A stretch of 64,000 nt of DNA from Clostridium folliculivorans (GTDB lineage: Bacteria > Bacillota > Clostridia > Clostridiales > Clostridiaceae): contig NZ_BQXY01000013.1 in the NCBI RefSeq assembly GCF_024341905.1, positions 1 through 64,000 on the forward strand. The letters run 5' to 3'. Positions within the stretch are counted from its first letter, which is position 1. Every line of letters begins with the position of its first letter. Under the pieces are notes generated by a model, which was given only the letters and a program-made list of their open reading frames with translations, had not been told where the DNA came from and did no database searches. Both the position numbers and the translations under genes were made by a program. This document shows, in pieces, positions 8,922 through 16,449 of this stretch.

Positions 8922-9869
8922 ATGAGTAACTATGTTATAGGTATAGACTTAGGTGGAACAAAAATTAGTACTGCCTTGTCTGATTTTAATGGAAACGTTG
9001 TAAGTCAATCGATAATCGCAACTGATGCACATGAAGGAGAAGCTGCAGTATTAGGTAGAATAATTAAGACTGTAGAAGATGTTATAGAAAATGGAAAGGT
9101 AGATGTTGTTCAGGTTAAGGCTATCGGAATTGGATCTCCTGGTCCACTAGATGCTAAAACTGGCATAATAATAACTACTCCAAACCTTCCTTTTAAGAAT
9201 TTTGACTTGGTATCGCCTATTAGAGAAAAGTTTCAAATTCCAGTATACTTAGATAATGATGCTAACGTTGCTGCTATAGGTGAATTTATGTTTGGTGCAG
9301 CAAAAGGCACTGAAAATATGGTATACTTCACAGTAAGTACTGGAGTAGGTGGTGGAGCAGTACTTAATGGAAAGATATACAGAGGAAATACAAGCAATGC
9401 TCTTGAGATAGGACATGCTACTGTAGCACCGAATGGTCCTAGATGTAATTGCGGAAATATAGGTTGTCTTGAAGCTACATCATCAGGTACAGCTATAGGA
9501 AAGAGAGCAAAAGAAGCTTTAGAAAGTAAAGTAGAAACATCACTTAGAAAGTATAAAAGTGTAACTTCAGCAGAAGTTTTTGCTGAAGCAGCTGCTGGTG
9601 ATGAGATTTCAAAAGATATAATAGACAATGCATTAAATTATCTTGGAATAGGTGTAGCTAACGCAATATCTATATTTGATCCTGAAATGATCATAATAGG
9701 TGGAGGCGTATCAAAAGCAGGGGAAATAGTTTTTGATAAAGTTCAAGAAGTAGTAAATAAGAGATGCTTTAAGAATATGGCTGAAGCATGTAAGATAGTT
9801 CCTGCAGGTCTAGGAACAGATGCAGGTGTTATAGGTGCAGTAGCTCTAGCTATTATGGAAAGTAAATAA
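8922..9869 (+). CDS. ROK-family glucokinase
   Basis: 315 residues; phosphorylates glucose (or a related hexose) with ATP in the cytosol. The N-terminal phosphate loop is GIDLGGTK (6-13). The ROK signature and zinc site are complete: EIGH near 167-170 followed by CNCGNIGCLE. The second ATP-binding block DPEMIIIGGG is present near the C-terminus. Length equals that of the usual clostridial/Bacillus GlkA. A GGGGGG ribosome site precedes the ATG. The gene is alone and preceded by palindromic AT-rich sites. Other ROK sugar kinases are possible, but glucokinase is the best reading. Confidence 0.88.
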   Translation: MSNYVIGIDLGGTKISTALSDFNGNVVSQSIIATDAHEGEAAVLGRIIKTVEDVIENGKVDVVQVKAIGIGSPGPLDAKTGIIITTPNLPFKNFDLVSPIREKFQIPVYLDNDANVAAIGEFMFGAAKGTENMVYFTVSTGVGGGAVLNGKIYRGNTSNALEIGHATVAPNGPRCNCGNIGCLEATSSGTAIGKRAKEALESKVETSLRKYKSVTSAEVFAEAAAGDEISKDIIDNALNYLGIGVANAISIFDPEMIIIGGGVSKAGEIVFDKVQEVVNKRCFKNMAEACKIVPAGLGTDAGVIGAVALAIMESK

Positions 9870-9895
9870 TAATTAGATATATTTAATCACTGTGT

Positions 9896-10063
9896 TTAAA
9901 TTAAGTGGTTATTCATCCAATGCTTTAATGAGCTTACGCAAAGAATTAATATGATTTTCTCTAATGGAGTAGCTAAAACTGTATAACTCACTACGTTCGG
10001 ACAATACAGTTTATTAACGCTACACCATATCCGTAAATCATTTAATTCTAATTGCTCGCTCAT
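9896..10063 (-). CDS. Possible small protein inside the inverted-repeat element
   Basis: A 55-residue frame begins at the ATG at 10063 with AGGAG 7 nt upstream and runs through most of the 195-bp element. The first half (SEQLELNDLRIWCSVNKLYC) faintly resembles the helical start of Spo0E-type phosphatases, but the diagnostic SQxLD motif is not seen. It may be decayed or chance coding; treat it as tentative. Confidence 0.25.
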   Translation of the reverse strand: MSEQLELNDLRIWCSVNKLYCPNVVSYTVLATPLEKIILILCVSSLKHWMNNHLI

Positions 10064-10092
10064 ATAGCATCTCCTGTATAACCACTTAATTT
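9898..10092. mobile_element. 195-bp element with 15-bp perfect terminal inverted repeats (MITE-like)
   Basis: AAATTAAGTGGTTAT (9898-9912) and its exact reverse complement ATAACCACTTAATTT (10078-10092) bound the element. Inside is a second dyad, AAACTGTAT/ATACAGTTT (9976-10014). On the minus strand an AGGAG site precedes a 55-codon frame starting at 10063. No target duplication is obvious. Alternatives: a long-range RNA fold or a decayed small gene. Confidence 0.5.
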
Positions 10093-10129
10093 TAGATACT
10101 ATTAAAAACAATCTAATGATTAAAAGAGT

Positions 10130-10163
10130 TTAAAGCTTATGAAGCTTTAAGCTTTTTTTTTTG
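10130..10163 (+). terminator. Terminator downstream of the glucokinase region
   Basis: TTAAAGCTT and AAGCTTTAA form a perfect 9-bp hairpin, followed by GC and a run of ten T. Confidence 0.85.
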
Positions 10164-10212
10164 TATAAAAAATTTACTGAAGAAGGTCGAGCCAGCAACT
10201 TTTTTATAGTAA
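10164..10212 (+). repeat. Dispersed small repeat, copy 3
   Basis: It shares ACTGAAGAAG, CAGCAACTTTT and TATAGTA in the same order and spacing as 8354-8400, differing mainly in the central bases. Confidence 0.45.
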
Positions 10213-10340
10213 GATCATTATTTAGAAGATACACAAAAGGTAAGTTAAAAATACTATGAATATTTGAAATAGAAAGTACATAAATTAAAGAGTGAAGAGA
10301 GGGACAAAGTGCCAGAAAACAAAAGAAGGAGTGATTAGAT

Positions 10341-10481
10341 ATGCCAAAAGATAGTCAAATTGATAATAAGCTAACTAGAAAAATTAAATCAAATTGGGAT
10401 ACAACTTTATCAGATGAAGAGCCAAAGAATAGTAATAGAAATGCTAAGAAACAGTCTATAAAGCCAGGCTCAGGGCAATAA
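10341..10481 (+). CDS. Small basic hydrophilic protein, 46 residues
   Basis: A 46-residue frame (starts MPKDSQIDNK, ends KPGSGQ) with an AAGGAG ribosome site about 9 nt before the ATG and a good terminator 57 bp after the stop. It is rich in Lys, Asn and Ser, lacks hydrophobic segments, and is probably disordered. I do not recognise a family; the composition recalls small spore-associated or nucleic-acid-binding peptides of clostridia, but that is a guess. Confidence 0.55.
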   Translation: MPKDSQIDNKLTRKIKSNWDTTLSDEEPKNSNRNAKKQSIKPGSGQ

Positions 10482-10537
10482 ATTCTTTTTCTCATACATA
10501 GTTTACTTTGAATATACTTTCCAAAGTTTTAATACTT

Positions 10538-10566
10538 AACTGATAACCGTATCAGTTTTTATTTGT
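10538..10566 (+). terminator. Terminator after the 46-residue gene
   Basis: AACTGATA, a 4-nt loop, TATCAGTT, then a T-rich tail. Confidence 0.8.
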
Positions 10567-10634
10567 ACCCCTTCTCACAAATAAAGACTGTATAATTCAA
10601 TAAGTAAGCTTTGAGAGAAAGAGTTTTTTAAATA

Positions 10635-10670
10635 CTGCTCACCGTAATTTTATTTTACGGTGAGCAGCTT
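10635..10670. terminator. Strong hairpin upstream of metH
   Basis: CTGCTCACCGTAA (10635-10647) pairs perfectly with TTACGGTGAGCAG (10655-10667). The T tail is weak on both strands, so it is either an insulating terminator or a leader structure. In the rest of 10482-10915 I see no SAM, T-box or cobalamin riboswitch. Confidence 0.55.
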
Positions 10671-10915
10671 TATTATATATGGGAATCTATAAATACATAT
10701 AATATTAATAAATTAAGTTTCGATATAGGAATCCTTTAGTAACTACATGATAAGTCAGTATTATAGTATAATAAGTATAGATATCCAAACTTTAGTTGTA
10801 ATCTTATATTTTTAACAGTCATAAGAATTATGATTTTTAAAACATTATAGTTTAAGTACACATAGGCATATCGATATACACGTTAAGTGTAAAAACAAAT
10901 ATTTTGGAGGTAGTA

Positions 10916-13900
10916 ATGAGGGGGCATTTATTCACAGAAAACAGATTTATTAAAAGCTTAGAGGAAGGAATTCTAGTTCTTGATGGGGCAATGGGAACTA
11001 TGATACAGAACTATAAGCTAAAAGAAGAGGATTTTAGAGGAAGTCAAATACAATCACATAAAGAACAAAAAGGAAATAATGATGTGCTTGTACTTACGAA
11101 ACCTGAAATAATAACAAGCATACATAAAGCGTATTTAGAAGCAGGGGCAGACATAATAGAGACTAATACTTTTAATAGCAATATTATTTCACAAGAGGAT
11201 TATGGTCTTCAGGATATGGTTTATGAGCTTAACTATACTGGAGCTAAGCTTGCTAGAGCAGCAGCAGATACTTTATCTACAAAGAATAAACCAAGGTATG
11301 TGGCTGGCTCAATGGGACCAACAAATAAGACGTTATCTATGTCTCCAGACGTAGAAAATCCAGCTTATAGAAGTGTTACCTTTGATCAGGTTGTAAATTC
11401 ATATAAGATACAGGTATCCGGATTACTAGATGGAGGCGTAGATGTACTACTTATCGAAACTATTTTTGATCATTTAAATGCAAGAGCTGCATTAATAGCT
11501 GCTGAGGAAGTGTTTAAAGAAAAGAATAAAGTACTTCCAATAATGTTATCAGGAACTATAAATGATAAAGGTGGAAGGCTTCTATCTGGTCAAACTTTAG
11601 GAGCATTTGTTAAGTCAATGAACAGTGATTATGTTATATCTATAGGACTTAATTGCTCTTTTGGAGCTAAGGACCTTGTACCTTTTGTAAAAGAGTTATC
11701 AAAAGAACATGATTTATATATATCTTTATATCCAAATGCGGGCTTACCTAATATTTTAGGTGAATATGATGAAACTCCGGAGGTAACTTGTAGTTATCTA
11801 AAGGAATTATTTGAAGACAAATGTTTGAATATAGTGGGAGGATGTTGTGGTACGACACCAGAGCATATAAGGGCTATAAAAGGGTTAGCGGAAAATTACC
11901 TTCCAAGAATTTTGAATGAAGGAACAAAAATCAGTACTTATGCAGGCCTAGAGTTATTGGAAGCAAGAGCTGAAAATAACTTTATAAACATAGGAGAGAG
12001 ACTAAATGTAGCTGGATCAGCTAAGTTTGCAAGACTAATTAGAGAAAAGAAATATGAAGAAGCACTGGCAATAGCAAGAGAACAGGTTGAAAATGGTGCA
12101 CAGGTTTTAGATATAAACTTTGATGACGGTATGTTAGATGGAAAGGAAGAAATGTCATATTTTCTAAGACTTTTGGCTTCTGAACCAGAAATAGCATGCA
12201 AACCTATAATGATTGATTCTTCTAGGTGGGAAGTCATTACGGAAGGGTTAAAGTCTATTGGAGGAAAGTGTATTGTAAACTCTATTTCCTTAAAAGAGGG
12301 AGAAGAAGAGTTTATGAAAAAGGCTGCTATAATAAAAGGTTTTGGAGCAGCTGCTGTCATAATGGCTTTTGATGAAAAGGGTCAAGCTGATAGCTATGAA
12401 AGAAAGATTGAGATTTGTAAGAGAGCCTATGACATATTAACCAAAAAGGTTGGATTCCCTCCTGAAGATATAATATTTGATCCTAACATATTAGCTATAG
12501 CAACTGGTATAGATGAACATGATAATTATGCTGTTGATTTTATAAACGCTACAAAGTGGATTAAAGAAAATCTTCCAAGTGCAAAAGTGTCCGGTGGAGT
12601 ATCTAATTTAAGTTTTTCATTTAGAGGCAATAATTTTATTAGAGAAAGTATGCATGCGGTATTCTTATATCATGCGATAAAGTCAGGAATGGATATGGGA
12701 ATAGTCAATCCTGGAATGATAAGAATCTATGATGATATACCTAAAGATGTTTTAGAATTAGTAGAAGCTGTAATTCTTAATAAGAGAAGTGCAGCTAAAG
12801 AGGAGTTATTAGAGCTTGCTGATAAATATAGAAATAGTGAAGAAAAGCAAGATGAAAAAGTAAAGTTATGGAGAAATGATGAAGTAGAAAAAAGGCTGAG
12901 CTATTCTATAGTAAAAGGTATAAGTGAATACTTGGAGGAAGATTTACAAGAAGCAAGAATTAAAACTTCAAGGGCGCTTAATGTAATTGAAGGTCCTCTA
13001 ATGGATGGAATGAAGATTGTTGGAGATTTATTTGGTGATGGAAAGATGTTTCTTCCACAGGTAGTAAAATCAGCTAGAGTGATGAAAAAGGCTGTAGAAA
13101 TATTGCTTCCATTCATAAAAGAAGATAATTCAGATGAAAGTAGTAAAGCTGGAAAGGTGCTTTTAGCAACTGTAAAAGGCGATGTCCATGATATAGGAAA
13201 AAACATTGTAGGTGTGGTATTGGCTTGCAATAATTTTGAAATAATAGATTTAGGTGTTATGGTACCTTGCGAAGAGATTCTTAGAGTAGCAAGAGAGGAA
13301 AAGGTTGATGTTATAGGACTTAGTGGACTTATTACACCTTCACTTGAAGAAATGGCGCATGTTGCTGAGGAAATGGAAAAGCAAGGCTTTGATATACCAT
13401 TATTAATAGGTGGAGCAACTACTTCAAAGATTCACACTGCTCTAAAAATAGCGCCAAAGTATAGTAAAGGTGTAATTTATGGTGGAGATGCATCTAAAAC
13501 CGTTGAAATAATGAAAAACCTTATGAAGGATAAATTATCCTTTTTGCAGAATATAAGTAATGAATATAAAGATATAAGAGAAAGCTATAAGCAGATGGTT
13601 ACGGCGGATAATATATCAATTGAAGAAGCAAGAAGAAATAAGTTTAGAATTCAATGGGATAAAGAAGATATTGATATTCCTGAATTTATTGGAGTGAAGG
13701 AAGTAAAATATTCAGTAAAAGAGCTTAGAGACTATATAGATTGGACATTTTTCTTCATTGCCTGGGAGATGAAGAAGACTTATCCTGAAATATTAGATGA
13801 TGAAATCTACGGTGAAGAAGCGAAAAAGCTATTTGAAGAAGCAAATAATATGCTTGATGAATTAGAGATTAATAATAGAATATCACCAAAGGGAGTATTC

Positions 13901-14581
13901 GGAATATTTAAAGCTAATTCTATAGAAGATGATGTTGTGCTATATGGTGGTGATTATGAAATAGAGGTATTTAATTTTCTTCGTCAGCAGAAAAAAGTGA
14001 AAGAAGGAAATCACCTATGCTTATCTGATCTTATAGCTCCTAAGGAAAGTGGAAAGACTGATTATATAGGAAGTTTTTTAGTTACTGCTGGCAATGAAGT
14101 ATATGAGTATGAAAAACAACTTAAAGAAGCTGGTGAAGAGTATAAGGCAATTATGCTTAAGCTTTTATGTGATAGATTGGCAGAAGCTGCAGCTGAAAAG
14201 CTTCATGAAGACATAAGAAAGATATACTGGGCGTATGATAAGAGTGAATGTATAACTAAGAAAGAGTTGTTCCAGGCTAAATACAGAGGTATAAGACCAG
14301 CCTTTGGATATCCTTCATTGAAGGATCAGAAACAAATGGAGAAGGTATTTAAGCTTTTAAAGGTTACTGAAAGAACAGGTGTAACGCTTACTGAGAGTTA
14401 CATGATGAATCCAGTTGCATCAGTGTGTGGATTATATTTTAGTTCTAAGCATGCTAAGTATTTTGATTCATTTAAGTTTTCTAAGGATCAAGTCATAGAT
14501 TATTGTGGTAGAACTGATGAATCTATAGAAGATGTAGAAAAGAGATTGAATAATTATCTTCATCCAAAATATAATGGATAA
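10916..14581 (+). CDS. metH: Cobalamin-dependent methionine synthase
   Basis: 1221 residues, full length. It transfers a methyl group from 5-methyltetrahydrofolate through cob(I)alamin to homocysteine. Domains in order: homocysteine barrel (about 1-320) with the zinc motif GGCCGTTPEHI; pterin barrel (about 345-620); B12 cap and binding modules (about 640-880) with the cobalt-ligating GDVHDIGKNIV; and the C-terminal AdoMet reactivation domain (about 900-1220) with RPAFGYPSLKDQ and TESYMMNPVASVCG. The ATG at 10916 has GGAGG 5 nt upstream; a TTG at 10904 overlaps the ribosome site and is rejected. It is followed 57 bp later by the cinA start. Confidence 0.97.
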   Translation: MRGHLFTENRFIKSLEEGILVLDGAMGTMIQNYKLKEEDFRGSQIQSHKEQKGNNDVLVLTKPEIITSIHKAYLEAGADIIETNTFNSNIISQEDYGLQDMVYELNYTGAKLARAAADTLSTKNKPRYVAGSMGPTNKTLSMSPDVENPAYRSVTFDQVVNSYKIQVSGLLDGGVDVLLIETIFDHLNARAALIAAEEVFKEKNKVLPIMLSGTINDKGGRLLSGQTLGAFVKSMNSDYVISIGLNCSFGAKDLVPFVKELSKEHDLYISLYPNAGLPNILGEYDETPEVTCSYLKELFEDKCLNIVGGCCGTTPEHIRAIKGLAENYLPRILNEGTKISTYAGLELLEARAENNFINIGERLNVAGSAKFARLIREKKYEEALAIAREQVENGAQVLDINFDDGMLDGKEEMSYFLRLLASEPEIACKPIMIDSSRWEVITEGLKSIGGKCIVNSISLKEGEEEFMKKAAIIKGFGAAAVIMAFDEKGQADSYERKIEICKRAYDILTKKVGFPPEDIIFDPNILAIATGIDEHDNYAVDFINATKWIKENLPSAKVSGGVSNLSFSFRGNNFIRESMHAVFLYHAIKSGMDMGIVNPGMIRIYDDIPKDVLELVEAVILNKRSAAKEELLELADKYRNSEEKQDEKVKLWRNDEVEKRLSYSIVKGISEYLEEDLQEARIKTSRALNVIEGPLMDGMKIVGDLFGDGKMFLPQVVKSARVMKKAVEILLPFIKEDNSDESSKAGKVLLATVKGDVHDIGKNIVGVVLACNNFEIIDLGVMVPCEEILRVAREEKVDVIGLSGLITPSLEEMAHVAEEMEKQGFDIPLLIGGATTSKIHTALKIAPKYSKGVIYGGDASKTVEIMKNLMKDKLSFLQNISNEYKDIRESYKQMVTADNISIEEARRNKFRIQWDKEDIDIPEFIGVKEVKYSVKELRDYIDWTFFFIAWEMKKTYPEILDDEIYGEEAKKLFEEANNMLDELEINNRISPKGVFGIFKANSIEDDVVLYGGDYEIEVFNFLRQQKKVKEGNHLCLSDLIAPKESGKTDYIGSFLVTAGNEVYEYEKQLKEAGEEYKAIMLKLLCDRLAEAAAEKLHEDIRKIYWAYDKSECITKKELFQAKYRGIRPAFGYPSLKDQKQMEKVFKLLKVTERTGVTLTESYMMNPVASVCGLYFSSKHAKYFDSFKFSKDQVIDYCGRTDESIEDVEKRLNNYLHPKYNG

Positions 14582-14638
14582 TTATATATTAATAAGTTTA
14601 TAAAGTTGAAGTTTACATGAAGAAAGAAGGGAAAGAAC

Positions 14639-14851
14639 ATGAGGGCAGAAATAATTTCTGTAGGAACTGAGATATTATTAGGAGACATAGTAAATACAAA
14701 TGCTCAATTTTTAGCTAAAGAACTTGCAGCTATAGGTATAGCTGTTTATAACCAAACAGTAGTTGGTGATAATGAAGAAAGAATGCTTAAAGCTTTTAAA
14801 AATGCTTTTGAAAAATGTGATTTGATAGTTACTACAGAAGTTAGGTGCTAA
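14639..14851 (+). pseudogene. cinA: cinA 5' fragment, interrupted by an insertion
   Basis: The frame encodes the N-terminus of CinA (competence/damage-inducible protein, a molybdopterin-binding-like/NMN deamidase family): MRAEIISVGTEILLGDIVNT through CDLIVTT. The normal protein continues with Gly-Gly-Leu-Gly-Pro-Thr; here the frame changes after Thr66 to EVRC and stops, leaving 70 residues of roughly 410. The break falls within the codons of the most conserved motif. The remaining cinA sequence is not seen downstream in this window. The fragment is presumably non-functional unless the element excises. Confidence 0.9.
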
Positions 14852-14879
14852 AAGTAACAATTTAACTATAAATAATAAA

Positions 14880-15006
14880 TGTCCAATACATAGTGTTAAT
14901 TCTTTTAAATAAAGAGTTAAGACTATGTATTTTTTATTTAACAACAGAAATGTTATTGTAAGTGTCCAATAGGTGTTTTATAATGAAAAATACGGCATGT
15001 CCAATA
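14880..15006 (+). repeat. Three TGTCCAATA direct repeats at the left end of the element
   Basis: Exact TGTCCAATA words occur at 14880-14888, 14963-14971 and 14998-15006; the last lies inside the first recombinase frame. They cluster 43-170 bp from the cinA junction, as expected for recombinase arm-binding sites. I found no further exact copy by eye. Confidence 0.55.
14888..14936 (+). terminator. Strong terminator at the left edge of the element
   Basis: A long imperfect hairpin (ATACATAGTGTTAATTCTTT with AAAGAGTTAAGACTATGTAT) ends in TTTTTT. It would stop transcripts entering from metH-cinA and isolate the recombinase genes. Confidence 0.85.
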
Positions 15007-16434
15007 AAAACCAATAGAGTATCGGAGATATATATGTATAGAGATTTAGGCGTTTTGGAATTAGATAACAATGAAATTTTAGATAGTATAAACATATGTG
15101 AATTAAAATCATTTCTTAATAGAAGAGAAAATTCTAATGCAGTAGATGTTATTGAACTAAAACCTAAAAGATTTAAATCGATAACAATAAATGTGCTAAT
15201 AGGTGGGAATTATAAAACTTTTTTTGCAATAAAAGAAAATGATGAAAGTGGATTTCATAGGTTCACAGATTTTTTGTACGATGATTTTGGCTCTGGTGGA
15301 ATTAAAATTAGTTTAGCTGACAAATCAGCAAATACTCTTAGGAACTATATAAAGCCATTAATAAAGTTTTTGAATTACATATATGCACAAAGATTTATAG
15401 ATATACAAAATTTAGATAAGGATCTAATAAAAGAATTCTTAAACCTATATACATATAATTTAATTGATGATGATGAAAATCCTAATAGCAGTAGATCAAA
15501 AACAGAAGTGGATCGTACAAATCAAGTAATAACTAAATTTGTTTATTGGTTATGTACAGCTAGAAAATCAGCAAGAGGTAAGGAACTAAAATACAAAATG
15601 AAATATTTTGAGCTAGATGATTTTATAGTTGGGAAATATCCTAAAAAACTAAAGAATGGTAGCATAAAGTATGTTCCAAAGCTGGAAAATATAGTTACGG
15701 TTAACCTAGATAATTCAAATGGTGGTAAAGCAAGAAGTAAGGTAACTAAAGCAAGTCTATATACAGTGAAAAAGCTAGTAGAAGTGTCGAGAGTTATTGA
15801 TCCAATGATAACGTTCGCTATTGTACTGGAGGCATTTGCAGGACTAAGAATGGGCGAAGCTATGCAGATGCACAATGGACGACTCAAATTAATAGATTTA
15901 AAATATGAAAGCTGCAGCTTATATATAGATCTAACATCAGATGCAAGATTACGTTCAGATGGAGTTAAAACAGGGGAAATTAAAATAAATAGAGAGCAAC
16001 CAGTTTTCGAGGTTTTTGCTGACGTCATAAGAGATGAATACAAAGAACATCAAGAGCTTTTAAATCAAAGAGGATTCTTATCACATAAGTATGGAGCTAT
16101 CTTTATTAATACAGAAGGAAAAGCTATGACAAATGACAATTATATGAGAAGATTTAGAAGTGTAGCTGAGCAAGCAATTATGAATATTAAAATTGAAGCT
16201 GGAAAGGGAAGTGAACTAGCTATTAGAGAAGAGAGATTACTTGAAGGACAACCGATAACTCCTCATTCTTTAAGGTATATTTATAGCCAATTTTTAAACA
16301 ATACTGTAGGAGAAAGATTAGCTGTTGCTTACTATCGTGGAGATAGAAATCTAAAAAGTCAAGATACATATATACCAGAAACCGATTTGAGAAAGGCTAA
16401 AGATTTATTTATGAAAAGATACATAAATCTGTAG
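14983..16434 (+). CDS. Tyrosine recombinase, first gene of the element module
   Basis: 483 residues. The N-terminal part (about 80-190) resembles a SAM-like core-binding domain. The catalytic domain shows the first Arg in FAGLRMGEAMQM, the H-x-x-R box as PHSLRYIYSQFL, and a late DTYIP tyrosine; the usual LGH segment is replaced by YRGDRN. The protein should cut and join DNA at the element ends. The ATG at 14983 is preceded by AGGTG; a GTG at 14962 overlaps a TGTCCAATA repeat. It is followed after 15 bp by the next gene, so all four genes appear to form one operon. Resembles TnpA of Tn554-type elements only in general plan. Confidence 0.85.
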   Translation: MKNTACPIKTNRVSEIYMYRDLGVLELDNNEILDSINICELKSFLNRRENSNAVDVIELKPKRFKSITINVLIGGNYKTFFAIKENDESGFHRFTDFLYDDFGSGGIKISLADKSANTLRNYIKPLIKFLNYIYAQRFIDIQNLDKDLIKEFLNLYTYNLIDDDENPNSSRSKTEVDRTNQVITKFVYWLCTARKSARGKELKYKMKYFELDDFIVGKYPKKLKNGSIKYVPKLENIVTVNLDNSNGGKARSKVTKASLYTVKKLVEVSRVIDPMITFAIVLEAFAGLRMGEAMQMHNGRLKLIDLKYESCSLYIDLTSDARLRSDGVKTGEIKINREQPVFEVFADVIRDEYKEHQELLNQRGFLSHKYGAIFINTEGKAMTNDNYMRRFRSVAEQAIMNIKIEAGKGSELAIREERLLEGQPITPHSLRYIYSQFLNNTVGERLAVAYYRGDRNLKSQDTYIPETDLRKAKDLFMKRYINL

Positions 16435-16449
16435 ACTAGTAGGTATAAA

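Noticed and set aside
10482..10915. Possible cobalamin or SAM riboswitch in front of metH
   Set aside because: I looked for the B12 box, the S-box core and T-box sequence; none is present. Only a strong hairpin is seen.
11938..13230. Reverse-strand frames of 140 and 109 codons within metH
   Set aside because: They are antisense shadows of conserved MetH domains, Ser/Phe/Ile-rich and without start signals.
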